Position numbers and translations under genes: made by a program | The notes under the pieces: generated by a model | Databases searched by the model: none | What the model saw: only the letters and a program-made list of their open reading frames with translations | Told to the model about the DNA's origin: nothing | NCBI RefSeq assembly: GCF_000002985.6 | Contig: NC_003279.8 | Location: forward strand, 11,966,001 to 12,030,000 | Source: Caenorhabditis elegans | Lineage: Eukaryota; Nematoda; Chromadorea; Rhabditida; Rhabditidae | Length of the DNA stretch: 64,000 nucleotides | Direction of reading: 5' to 3' | In this document: one piece after another, positions 45,276 to 56,768 of the stretch | How positions within the stretch are numbered: position 1 is the stretch's first letter | Layout of the letters: each line of letters starts with the position of its first letter

Positions 45276-48200
45276 ATGTTCAAAAAGCTGCTACATCTTT
45301 TACAAAAAGATGTGCTGCTTATGCGAAGATCGAAAGTTTGGACGGGATTTGAAGTGGCAATACCGCTCATCTTGATTGCTTTTCCGGCTGCAGTGATGAT
45401 CTACGTAAGTTTCTTTGAGGGTCAAGTAGGCTTTTTTAAATAGCCCAGAATGCTTCCAGGCAAAATCACAAGCTCCGGAAGACGCAAAATCATCTGGACC
45501 ATCAATTGACATGATGCTATCTACCGAAAGTTTTCATCCGACAGTTTCATCAACTTGCCAGGATCCTTCTTATGGTGTTCAGACTGTAAATAATGTTGAA
45601 AATTAGTAAGTAGGCACCATTAAAGCCTGCTGCGCCGGTCTTGCGGGGACCTCCGCCTGCCTTGCGCCTGTATAAAGCGGCGCAGAATCCGAAAAGCGGC
45701 AAAACCGCGGCGAGGGGAGCCAATTTTAGCACTGTAGCCATAGTTGGCTGGTTAGAGGCGCGCCAAGACTTTAACAGTTTCGCTCACTTTAGAAAAATTT
45801 ACAGCGGCGGACATCTCGCGAGTCCAACGATTTCGTTTGAAGCGTTTGTAATTTTTTAGAAACTCTGGTTTTCGAGCTGGATAAATTATTAAAAATCACC
45901 GGAAACTGTACGTTCACTCACTAATTTCGATTTTTCCAGTTGGAATTATTCACCAATGAGATGGGATAACACTACAAATTCTCTCGACTTGGCAAAGAAT
46001 CCAGCTCGTAAATTGTTCATCAAAGATGTACGTGCATGTAAGAAGATTGTATATATTGTGGAGGACAAATATAAAACTACAATGGTTCTACCAGCCATAG
46101 GGCGGAGGTGAGTTTCAAAACTGAAACTTCAAGCCAATGGTATAGCTAAACTTTTTAAGATCGTATAATTTCCGTAGTTACAACTATTACATGAACAAAA
46201 TTATGTTCGGATTGTCTCAGCGAGCCAACAACACTTCGTCGATTATTGAAAATTTCGATATAAAGTTGTATTCGATAACAAATTTCGAGGAATCAGGATT
46301 TGGACAAAACTTCGGGTTACTTTTTGCAGTATGTATGCTGATGCCGGTTATTTCTGTTGCCAGAGCTCTGGTTGTGGAGAAAAGTTCAGTCAAGGTATAT
46401 ATTATTGTTGCAAAAGCCAATGTCTAGAACTTTTTCATTGCAAACTTTCTCATTTCTCACCGCTCACAAAAACCAATAAAACTAGGCACGTAGGCACGTA
46501 GGCATGGAGGCAAGGGTACTTGTGTATTACATGCCCTCATTTTAATAGTAATTTTTTAAGCCATAAAAAATAAAAACGTGAACCACAATTTGTATTTTTA
46601 GGCTTAGGAAATAACATTTTCTAAGCCTAAAGAGGAAAAATGTATATCACGTTTATTTTAATTGGAGAAATTAATGGCAATTTAACTTAATTTGAAAATG
46701 AGGGCATGTAATACACAAGTACCGAGGCACGTAGGCACGTAGGCACCTAGGCACGTAGGCACCTAGGCACCTAGGCATTTAGGTACAATACAGTTCAAGT
46801 GTTTTAAAATGTAAACTTTCAGCCATATTTAACTACAATTGGATTGCCATTGTGGATGTTCTATCTCGAACATTTCTTGTTCGGAGTTATCAAAAACACA
46901 TTTCTCATCACCTTGCTCTCAACTCTCTACATTTTTTCAATGGACAATTGTCCAACGTATGTCCTCGCTGGAATCTTTATGTATACTTGTCATTGCGTAT
47001 CGTTTTCTATACTATGTACTTCAATTCTTCCATTTGGAAAGCGTATTGTCGAAGGAATGGTGATTATTTGGATAACTCTTATAATAGCTATGCATCTTTC
47101 GCTAGAGTTTGAATTTGATTGGTTGTTCTGGGTGCCTTTGTTAAATCCCAATTATTCATTGAAATTGTTTGTCGACGCTACTTTTCTAGCAAGTGGGCCG
47201 AATGGTAAGTGGCAACAAGTAATACATAGGAACGTGCTTAATGATTCATTTATTATTAGGTACACCGACAAGTGCTCTTTTTTCGTCAAAGAAAAAGACA
47301 CTTCAAAGTGCAGCTGTCTATTTTGGTATCATGATCTCTTGCACAGTCGTGATGCTTGTGGCAGCAATATTCATGGAGAAACTGTACACTTTCGTTGGTC
47401 ATGCAATTTTCAAAAGATTTTGGAGAATTCTTGGATTTAGTAAAGGGAAACGGTCGAAAATAGAGGAGAGAGGTGATGGTGTTGAAGATCGGTCGACAAT
47501 CCTACAGTGTAAGGAGACTGTAGAAGGACGCGGCAGTGCAATCGCTGATATTGAGTTGAGTGGACTCGTGAAAGTTTATCAAAATGGGGAGAAAGCAGTG
47601 AATGGGTTATCATTGAGAGCTATCAGAGGTCAAGTATCAATTCTTTTGGGTCATAATGGATGTGGGAAGAGTACAACATTTGGAATGATAACTGGAATGC
47701 ATCAAGCAACAGAAGGAAAGGTTATGATAGGGGGAATCGATGCAAATGCGAACAGAGCAGAAGCTAGAGAATTGATTGGTTATTGTCCACAGTATAATCC
47801 GATTTATGACGAGCTTACTGTATGGGAACATCTTCGACTTGTGAATGCACTGAAGGGAAGAAGCGGCGGATCAGACTTTAAGATGGACGCTGAAAGTCTG
47901 TTGAAACAGATTGAGTTGACGGACAAACGGAATACATTGGCCAAAAATTTGTCGGGTGGAATGAAACGAAAGCTTTGTGTGTGCATGGCAATGATCGGAG
48001 GAAGTCGTGTCATTCTGTTGGATGAACCAACGGCTGGAATGGATCCATCAGCTCGTATCGATGTTCAAAATATGTTGGCATTGGTTAAAGCGGATAGAAC
48101 GATCCTTTTGACAACACATTATATGGATGAAGCTGAGAAGTTGGGTGATTGGATTTTTGTTATGTCGCATGGAAAAATGGCTGCATCGGGATCCAAGCAC

Positions 48201-51200
48201 TATTTAAAGCAGAAGTATGGAGGTGGAATGTTGCTCACGTTGGTGTTCAAGAGTGTTCATGATCCTATGAGACCAAGGAAATCCTATGAGACGGCTTATG
48301 ATGTTTGTAAGACGGTTTGCTCGACAGCTTTGGTGGTAAGTAAGATTAGGCCCAGCTTCTGGCCCAAGCTCGGCCCAAAAATGTTGACTTGGATCAAAAG
48401 TTGGATAAAATTGGGCAAAAATGTGGTTTAGGCTAAGCGCAAGTTTAATCCAGCTTGCCAAAGGTTTGTCTAAACGTGTAAGACATTGCCAAGAGTTGGG
48501 TTAAACTTAGGCGCGGCCTATACCAAATTTTACCGAAGTCTTGCCGAAGTTTATCTAACCTATCGAAGTTTTGATGTAAGTTTGTAATCTATGGACAAAG
48601 CTTGGGTCAGAAGCTGTACAAATTGCCGAGATATTACTGTGCACGCAAGTTCTATGGAGCACATCAAACTTTTAGTTGTGGGTTGCGATAAAAAATTTTC
48701 AAAAATGAATTCAGCGTGCCAAAAAAAGCAAATAATTTTAATTTATCCTGAAATTTGGCTTCTTTTTTGAGTTATGGTGATGAAAAAAAAATCCTAAAGA
48801 GCATGATGTAGTTGTTATTTTTCAGAAAGACGAGAGAGGCCAAATGATAGAGATAAGCATATTGGAAACCGAGAAGTCCAGGCTCCCAACGCTTCTGAAA
48901 ATTTTGGAATCAGTGATGGAAGAGGACTACAATAATCCAGAGTTTCAAGCACTCGAACCAGATATTCAGGAAAAGTGTCGAACTCTTGAATTGGCAACAA
49001 TTGGTGTTTCTATGAGCTCATTGGAGCAAGTTTTCATTAAGATTGGAGATGAATGTGATGATATTATGAATGGAACGGGAGTTGATAAGAAAACAGAAAG
49101 ACAGGAAAAGTTCAGCACCTTGGTACAATATAAGATTCGTATGTTAATATTAAAGGTTTTTATATAATACTAATTGAATATTTCAGAACAACCAAAACAA
49201 GGATTTTCGAAACTGATGATGGTAGTTTGGGCTCTGCTTCAAAAACGAGCATATTATCTATACCGTAATCCTGTTCAAATCACACTTCAAATCATACTTC
49301 CTCTTCTCACACTATGGCTATTTGCAGTTCCTTTCTTACGGTTGGAGCCAAAACCTCCTAGTTAGTTTTACCAAAAATGGAAAAAAAACTGTATTACAAA
49401 AATTTTGATTTTTAGTTGGAAAAAATACACTTTTCTAAAATTTTAAAATTATTTGTGCTTTTTGGTCCAAAATGTTTTAGTGACAGCCCTAAATTCCGAT
49501 GAACCTAGAAAAACACCAAATTGCAGAGTTGTCTGACATTGAATCATTTGACCCCTCGCAATATCCACACTCCACTGTACTCCTGCAATTGGAAAATGAG
49601 AATGACGATCGTTTGGCAAACTATTTGAATTCGTTCTCCAATTTTGAAGTGGTGAAAGTTGGCTACAATGATCATTACGGATATTTAGTCAAAAAGTATT
49701 CACAGGTAACACAGCGCTGGCGAGCAGAACCACAATTTAATCGGTTTTTCAGGTTTTCAAAACGTTGGGATTCATTGTCAAAGTCAACAAGAAGGGAGAT
49801 TCGAAGTTCTACAAAATTTCACAAGGAGATAAAAATGCGGCGATTTTGATGAACATCATTGCATCTGCAATGTATTTGAGAGATCCAAGTGTTACTAAAC
49901 TGCCACACGTTACGTCTCGAGTAATATGGATGAATGATCCCAAAATTAAATACGAGGTTTAGTTTAAATTGAGCTTACGAGCCCAATGTGCATATCAAGC
50001 TTTTCATTAGAGCGGCGTTCGCGCCTCGCTCAGCTGGGAGCCCTAATTCTGCGCTTGAAAAGAGAAAATTTGCTCAGTATGTTTAGGCTCCTAAATCCAC
50101 AAAAAGTATCAAATTTATGTTTCCGGCAATGTTGATTTCTGGCATTTGCCGAAATTGCCGAAAATTCGATTGCCGCGCAGCCAGGAAGATATAAACATGA
50201 AAATTCACTTTCAGGGTCTCGCTTCTTTCTTTTTATTTGAAAATATCTTCTTCTTGTTGGTTCTCGCTGGTATCTTTATTCAGTCAACAGTTTATTTGAT
50301 CGAAGAGAAAATCTGCAAATTCGCCCACCAACAGTATCTGACAGGACTCTCAACTATCGCCTACTGGGGAGTCGTGTTTCTTTGGGATTTCCTCTTGTTC
50401 ACATTCTTTCTTCTCTACACCATCGGATTTCTTATAAGTTTTGGAGTTCTTCAAGGTCATATCCATGAGTATGGGCAAGTTCATCTGTACAATTATAAAG
50501 TATCAATTTCAGAATTGTGGTCATCTTCTATGGTCTTTTATTCTACTTTGCTCCGCTGGTATATCTGACTTCAGCGCTCATCAATACCCCGACAAGAGGC
50601 AACTTCTTGTTGTACATGTTTTGTTGCATTCCCTGGCTGGCCTACTCGATTGTATCTGAACTCCACAATTTTCCACCGATACAAAAGTATAGTGATGAGA
50701 TTGAGGTATGAAGATGCTCTCAGAAGTTATGAGAATTTTATAATTGTAGTACGGTTTCCGCATCTTTAATCCTTCTATTGGATTTTTGGCGGGCCTTATG
50801 AAAATTGCTGCACTTAACTATCCGAAATCTGGTTTAGACAAACATTTCGAACATCTAACTAACTTGTGGACTTATGAAGGAATATGTAAGCTTGAGAATT
50901 TATATTTATCTGTATCTAATGTTATTTAAATTCCAGTTTTTGAATTGATGTTCCTGTTTTTTGGCGGCATTTTTTTGACAATACTCCTTGGATGTGCAAC
51001 ATTAAAACCCTTCCGTCGAGCATGTTTCCGTGGGACGCGTAGAAGATCTCAACCACGAGAAAGGAAGAGATACGTAAGTACAGTAACCTTATTGGAATGT
51101 TTTAGTTATGAATTCAGAAAGGAATCGAATCGTGTAAAGCTGTGAAGGAAGAAGAACAACTTGTTCAGGAAGTTGATAAGAATGAAACGGTTCTTGTGAT

Positions 51201-52639
51201 CGATGTAAGTTTGAAAAAAAAGTTACTAGGAGGCTAGCCCCTACAGTGGGGCTGAGCCCCAGCCTCGCATTAAAATACCCAGTGCGATAGATTTGGCAGC
51301 GGCTGACACTTTCAGGGTTCTGCACAGCACTATACAGATGACCATGGTGGCTAGTAGCGTCCCCGAAAGTGTCGGCCGCTGCCAATCTAATATGTATCGC
51401 ACTGCGTTTTTCAATGGGCGCTGGCCCCTCGCAGCCCATTAGCAGCACTAAGAAAAACCAATGCCCAGTTATTTCAAAAAGCCAAAAATTAAGGAAATCT
51501 CCTTTAACACATTCAGGGATTGGTAAAAGACTTTGGTAAATTCCGTGCAGTCAACGATCTTTCCATTTCTGTTGGTCATGAGGAATGTTTTGGAATGCTC
51601 GGTGCAAATGGAGCAGGAAAAACTACAACATTTGATATCATCACTGGCCTGACTATGCCAACAGGTGGTAGTGCAACTATCGATGGACATGACATCACAG
51701 AGACTATTGTAAGCTTAGCAATTTTAAAATTTTAAGATATCGGTCTGATTTCAGCACATTGGTTATTGCCCACAGTTTGATGCAATGCTCCAGCAAATCT
51801 CATGCCGGCAGACGTTGAGAGTAAGTTCGGCTTTAGTGAGACTGAAGTAAGCAGAACAATCGTTTCAGATAATGGCAAAGCTTCAAGGATATCCGAATGT
51901 CAAGGAAGTCGTTGAACTTGTGCTAGATTGTGTTGGAATGTCGGATTTCGGATACAAGCTTGTCAAGAATTGCAGGTTTTAAACTTTTCAAAAGGTTTTG
52001 TATTTTTCACAAAAAATTTTCAGCGGTGGTCAAAAGCGAAAGATTTCTGTCGGAATTGCGTTGATGTCTCGTGCCACGTGCATTATTCTTGATGAACCGA
52101 CGGCTGGAATCGATCCACGTGCTCGTCGTGAAATTTGGGATATCATTCATGAGATGAGGGAACAGGCGAAATGCTCAATTGTGCTCACTTCTCATTCCAT
52201 GGAAGAGTGTGAAGCACTGTGTACACGTATCGGAATTCTAAGGAAAGGAGAAATGATTGCATTGGGTACTAGTCAATCGTTGAAGTCTCAATATGGTAAC
52301 ACTTACATGATGACCCTTATTCTCAACAGCTTGGAGGACTTGGAATCAGTTTGTGTAATTGTCAGTGAAGAGATGCCGGATGCAGTTTTGAAAACTCCTG
52401 AATCAAGTTTGACTACTAGTATTGTTTGGGAGGTTTGTTATTTTCAAGTAACCCATTTTGAATTTCAAATATTTCAGCTTCCAAAATCGAAATCTGACAA
52501 ATGGTCTGAGAAGTACAATCAAGTGGAAGTTCTCGCAAAAAAAGCCAATGCAAAAGACTACATGCTGACTCAAGCATCACTGGAGGATACGTTCATCCGT
52601 CTCATTACCACAGAAGAGGAAGAAGAAGCCTCTGCCTGA
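45276..52639 (+). CDS. abt-5: ABCA-type ABC transporter (ABT-5)
   Basis: Full-length ABC subfamily A transporter, expected to move lipids across a membrane. Twenty exons with consistent phases, from the ATG at 45276 to the TGA at 52637-52639, total about 1576 aa. Large exons are 46823-47204, 47260-48335, 48826-49138, 50215-50468 and 52024-52432. A first membrane segment near residue 30 is followed by a short extracellular stretch and a membrane bundle in exons 4-6. NBD1 has Walker A GHNGCGKST (478-486), signature LSGGM (578-582) and Walker B VILLDEP (D602-E603). The second membrane half lies in exons 8-14. NBD2 has GANGAGKT (about 1294-1301), CSGGQ (about 1387) and IILDEP. The extracellular loops are much shorter than in vertebrate ABCA proteins. 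Intron 2 (45606-45939) is GC-rich, and intron 4 holds a palindrome and AGGCACGT repeats. Symbol by recognition. Confidence 0.9.
46485..46790. repeat. AGGCACGT minisatellite with inserted palindrome, abt-5 intron 4
   Basis: TAGGCACG units flank 46516-46722, a palindrome with ends GTACTTGTGTATTACATGCC and its complement, whose centre contains TTAGGCTTAGG/CTAAGCCTAA. GTAC is present at both boundaries. Confidence 0.8.
51270..51410. mobile_element. Palindromic element in abt-5 intron 15
   Basis: AGTGCGATAGATTTGGCAGC and ACACTTTCAGGG on the left are mirrored by CCCGAAAGTGT, GCTGCCAATCTA and GTATCGCACT on the right. Short non-coding foldback. Confidence 0.75.
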
Positions 52640-54778
52640 ACTCGAAATTTTTTGAATTAATTAATTAATTTATTTATTTATTTACGCTCGCGAGGAGACG
52701 TGGAAAAAGTTGAAGAAAAAAGAAAAATGTACACATACAATAGATCATAAATACAATACACTGAATAAGAGGGATAGAAACAAGAAGAAAAAATAGGAAC
52801 GAAAGTTTGTTAACAGGACAGTTAGGTCAGGCGGGAGGAAATAATGTTATGTGGGTAGTTCATGTTGCAATCATCAGTTGTCAGACATCTCGTTATTCAA
52901 GAGCTGATATATGTTTTAGAAACTTGGGGTTACTCAGCGTACGGTTTACAATAAAATGCTTTCTAGTTTTAGTTTTACATCTGCTCCATGAGACTTTCTT
53001 TTTGGAACGAGTTCGTGTGTTTTCAGAATATGTAAAAAATTCAGGTACGTTGAGATCTAGTTTACCATTAATCATCTTCATAATAGTTTTTCTGTCATAG
53101 ATTTGGCTTTTGGTTGAACTTTTTATAGACGAAGGCCCTAAGCTTAAACCCTAAGGTCAAGCCTAGGTCTGAGACTAGGCTAGATACAAGCTGCCATAGG
53201 AATTTCCGATCGATGCACCATGTGTCACTGGGCGGTCTCTCAAAATAGTCTGAAATAAAATTCCCTATCGGAAATTCCTCTAAAATGAGAACTTCGAGCC
53301 GAATCAACAATTTTCTCCATTCACTTCTAAACCAATCAGCTGGCAGAGTTCGAAGAACCCAACTTTTTTGAAAACTTTTCAAAATATACACAAAAAGATG
53401 TTGATATTAGATTCTGAATTAAAGTTTTGAATCCAAAGTTTTGAATTTGCAAGTTATGCAAGTTAACAAAGAGAGTCGTGTGCCCAGCTGTGGGGAAAAA
53501 ACAATTTTTTTAATTAGTATACCGTCACACCCAATCAATAAGTGGCAGGAACCCTTCCAAAGTGGTTTCATCACCATACCATACACACAATTTCTACGTC
53601 ACAACAGAGAGAGTGGCCTGCGAGCCTGTAGAGAGTGGTGAGCCTGTAGACATACACAGACAATCCACTGCCTCCTGCCTCTCTGCCTCTCTGCGAGAAT
53701 TCGTTAATTAAATTGTTTAAAAATTCAAATTTTTAATAGCAATTTTTGAAATTTTCTTTGAAATTTCTCACCGTGACACTAACTGGCCAAAACGACCTTT
53801 ACGACCTTTACAAAATGTTTATATACGGGGAAAAGTTCCCAATAAAAATCAAAATTAAAAGTTCACCATCTCGACGAAGAAGACTCGACGAAAGGATCAT
53901 GAGCTGCAATTGCCGTCTTCTGCCGATTTTGCTCGGTTTATTGCTCGTTAGCTGCTGTTAGAGAATACCATTTTGTCTTTTTGCGAGCACTTTGTATGAT
54001 GCAGAGAATTTTAAGTACTAATGGTGCGTCCATAGTCCATAGAAAATCCATAGAAAACCATAGAAAACCATAGAAATCCATAGAAAACGGGAATTTCCCG
54101 CGTGCGGAAGCGTCCATAGTCTGCGGAAAAACCGGAGTTCCTCGCTTTTTTTCCTCAAAATTCAAAAAAGTAGGCGTGGCCAACCAATCAGCTGTTGTTT
54201 CTTGTTTTCCCATTGCTCAGCTTAAAATTTTACAGCCTCTAATTGGCTGAACACGCCCACTATTTTGAAATTGACCAATAACAAAGCGAGAAACTCCTTT
54301 TGTCTGCAGCAGAGCCGATGTCAGCATGAGAGCATGTATGCATCAGAGCAATGTAAGCAGCTGAGTGTGTCAGCAGTTGAGAACGTCTTAGGGGGAATAT
54401 TTGCCAGGCAGTGATGAGGTAGACCGGAGGCTGTAGGCAAGCAAAGGTAGGCCTAGATGCAGGCTTGTAGGCTCATAGGCATCCAGTAGGTAATCAGGTC
54501 AGGAAACATCAGGCACCTACCCAGGCACGTAGGCAGACATGAGGCCGTCAGAATAAAATATGTATAATGTAGGCATGCAATAGGCATGAAGTAGGCATGG
54601 CACAGCAGGAGGCAGACACGCATAAAGTAGGTACCTTATTCGAAAATTTTGTTTTTTTTATTTCTAAAAACAAATTATTTAAAATCTACAAAAACCGTGA
54701 CCCCTTTAAACATAAAGAAAATTAGATAAAATTAGATAAAATCGATAAATTTTGGTTATTCTTTATAAATACTAGAGT
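52640..54778. other. Intergenic, gene-poor
   Basis: 3' flank of abt-5 (ATTAATTAATTAATTTATT), a CCTAAGCTTAAACCCTAAGG patch near 53140, a GATCGATGCACCATGTG fragment near 53208, four CCATAGAAAACC-like repeats at 54025-54090, and an AGGC-rich minisatellite at 54420-54640. No multi-exon gene found. Confidence 0.5.
53899..53961 (+). CDS. Possible 20-aa Cys-ended hydrophobic peptide
   Basis: ATG at 53899 begins a 20-codon frame with Cys pairs at both ends (MSCNCRLL ... VSCC) around a leucine-rich core, closed by TAG. It resembles a lone signal peptide. No splice donor follows. May be chance. Listed because the composition is striking. Confidence 0.2.
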   Translation: MSCNCRLLPILLGLLLVSCC

Positions 54779-56633
54779 ATGTACTCGACGCATATTCTCT
54801 CTACCTTGGTTGGTGTGTTGGTCTTAAGTACAGGTTAGTTTGCAGCCGACACTTCACTGGTGTCTCCAGCAGCCGATATCTTTCGGGGACCAGTAAAGTG
54901 TCGGCTGCTTTGTTTATGCCATGTTTCAGCAACAACCGCTACTTCAAATGTGTCCATCGCTACTACAAATTCCAACTCTTCGGTTCCAATCAATAGTTCA
55001 GTATTTCAAAGTAATCAGCCAATAGTTATTATTATTCCAACTGGAGCTAATAGCACCGGAATCGCCAATAATTCAATTGTTATCACTATTCCGAGGAATT
55101 TTGGAAGTCAAGGTCGTCCCTGTAACGTGAGCAGTGATGGTAAGAAACTGCAGGGAATCTGAAAATTATTCAGATTTTCGAATTTTTCAGATTACCTCAA
55201 GCCGTCATCTACACCAAGCCCAGGAGACGGTAGCCGAGTTCATAGTTCTGGTGAGCTTCAAGTTATGATGCTGAAAATGAGATGAATGTTTCAGATGAAC
55301 TGGAAGCTTATACGCGTTCTGATAATGAGGATCTTCCTTCTACTTCAAGCTCAGGAGACGGTAGCCAAGTTCAGAATTCTGGTGAGCTTAGGAAAGCTTG
55401 CTGAAAATTTGTTGAAAATTTCAGATGACCTGGAAGCTTATACACGTTCTGACGACAAGTCCTCCACCGCTAGCTCAGGGCCAAAGCCAATCAAGGCCAA
55501 TCACACGAACCTCTCTGCTCAAAAAAGCTTCAAATCTAAAGCAATTCCTTCTCGCAGACGCCAATTTTTCTCAGGTTTGTGCATCTTTCTGGTTTCACCT
55601 CAATCATCAAGTATTTTCAGCTCCAATAAATTCCAGTGCAAGGCGCAATAAGAGCCGACACCCAGCTCCAAACAAGAAGAATTTCACAGCACTCGATTTG
55701 GGATTTATGTCAGGTAACATTCTTATTGGCCGCAGATCTTGAATTGACAAAATTCAGGTTCAAAATTGAAGCCGCTTCGCAAGAAACTTGGAGCAAAAGG
55801 GAAAAACAACGGAGTTCGGGAGCTGGCCGCTGTGAGTTTTCGAGACGGACTTTACTTGTTAGGGAAGAACTAACGCGTGGGTTGAAGTGAAAAAGGAGCA
55901 TCACTCGGCTCGCTAGTATGTCCAGCCGTACTCATAGAATCTGACGCTGTAGACCTTGAGATTATCAGGATCCCCGGACTTTGGGATCTGAAGATCTGGA
56001 TCCGCAAAGTTGTGAAGCCTGAAAGATCTGGTACCGAGACCTATAGAATTTTAGAGTCTACTCGGCCTATTTCCATCAAATTCTTAGATTCCAGTAATTT
56101 CAATTTTCCAGCACAACCGGTCCCTCGAAATTCTCCCTGACGGAACACCACTCAGAAGTCTCGGCGAAAAGTACATTGTGAAGAATGGTCCGAACCAGTT
56201 TGGAAACTGGAGTAAGGTGGTTGCTAACAAGCATGGGTTCTACGTTCTGCATCCGGTGCAGACGAAGAATGTCACGGATATCTTTGATCCGTATACGATT
56301 GGACAAGTTTTGGGATATCTTTATGAGGTAGGGGTCAGCTGAATCAAAGGATCATTAGATCCAAATGAATCATCAGATCCAACTGGACCAAGTCCAAGTG
56401 GTTCCGGATCAGGTTCTGGACCAGGTTCTGGATCAGGCGAAGTTCCTGAGATAGATCACCTTTTTTCCACACTCATAGTCAGACCTACCTATTTTCAGCT
56501 TGCGGAGTTCGGCGGAGATGTACCTCCCAGTGGAAAATTTACGATTGACCTGATGAGCCTGCCAACTCCTCAGAAATTAAGTTCCAAGCGCCGTCGAGCA
56601 ATTCTTGTGTTCAAGAGGAAGAAGCAAGTATAG
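54779..56633 (+). CDS. Secreted Ser/Thr-rich protein, gene A of a tandem pair
   Basis: Nine exons: 54779-54833, 54930-55139, 55191-55250, 55295-55381, 55425-55574, 55621-55713, 55758-55831, 56112-56327 and 56499-56633, giving 359 aa with all phases consistent. Residues 1-19 (MYSTHILSTLVGVLVLSTG) are a signal peptide. Exon 2 is Ser/Thr/Asn-rich with many N-glycosylation sequons. Exons 3-5 are similar to each other (exons 4 and 5 share LEAYTRSD; exons 3 and 4 share SPGDGS/SSGDGS), a sign of exon duplication. Exons 6-7 are basic. Exons 8-9 encode a conserved ending FDPYTIGQVLGYLYE then FGGDVPPSGKFTIDLM and a basic tail with RRRAILVFKRKKQV. The C-terminal module is shared with the next gene. AATAAA at 56658. 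Intron 1 has an inverted pair CCGACACTTCACTGG / CCAGTAAAGTGTCGG. Family not recognised. Confidence 0.8.
56340..56455 (+). pseudogene. Relic repeat exon inside intron 8 of gene A
   Basis: Sequence such as GAATCATCAGATCCAACTGG and GGACCAAGTCCAAGTGG matches the repeat register of gene B (TCATCAGATCC, GGACCAAGTCCA). It reads DPNESSDPTGPSPSG followed by Gly-Ser repeats. It follows a TCATTAG that could be an acceptor, but no matching donor is visible. Confidence 0.5.
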
Positions 56634-56768
56634 AACTTATTTAAAGCTTAGCTAGAGAATAAATATTTATTGAAAACGTGACCTCTTTAGCAAAATCAAA
56701 AAAAAATCAAACATAATTCACCCATAACAAATTATTACTTTGTTTATCAACATCAATTGCTTCTTATC

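Noticed and set aside
50395-50520. Frameshift in abt-5 between exons 11 and 12
   Set aside because: Using the GTATGG donor at 50469 restores phase and gives a normal 44-base intron, so no lesion is needed.
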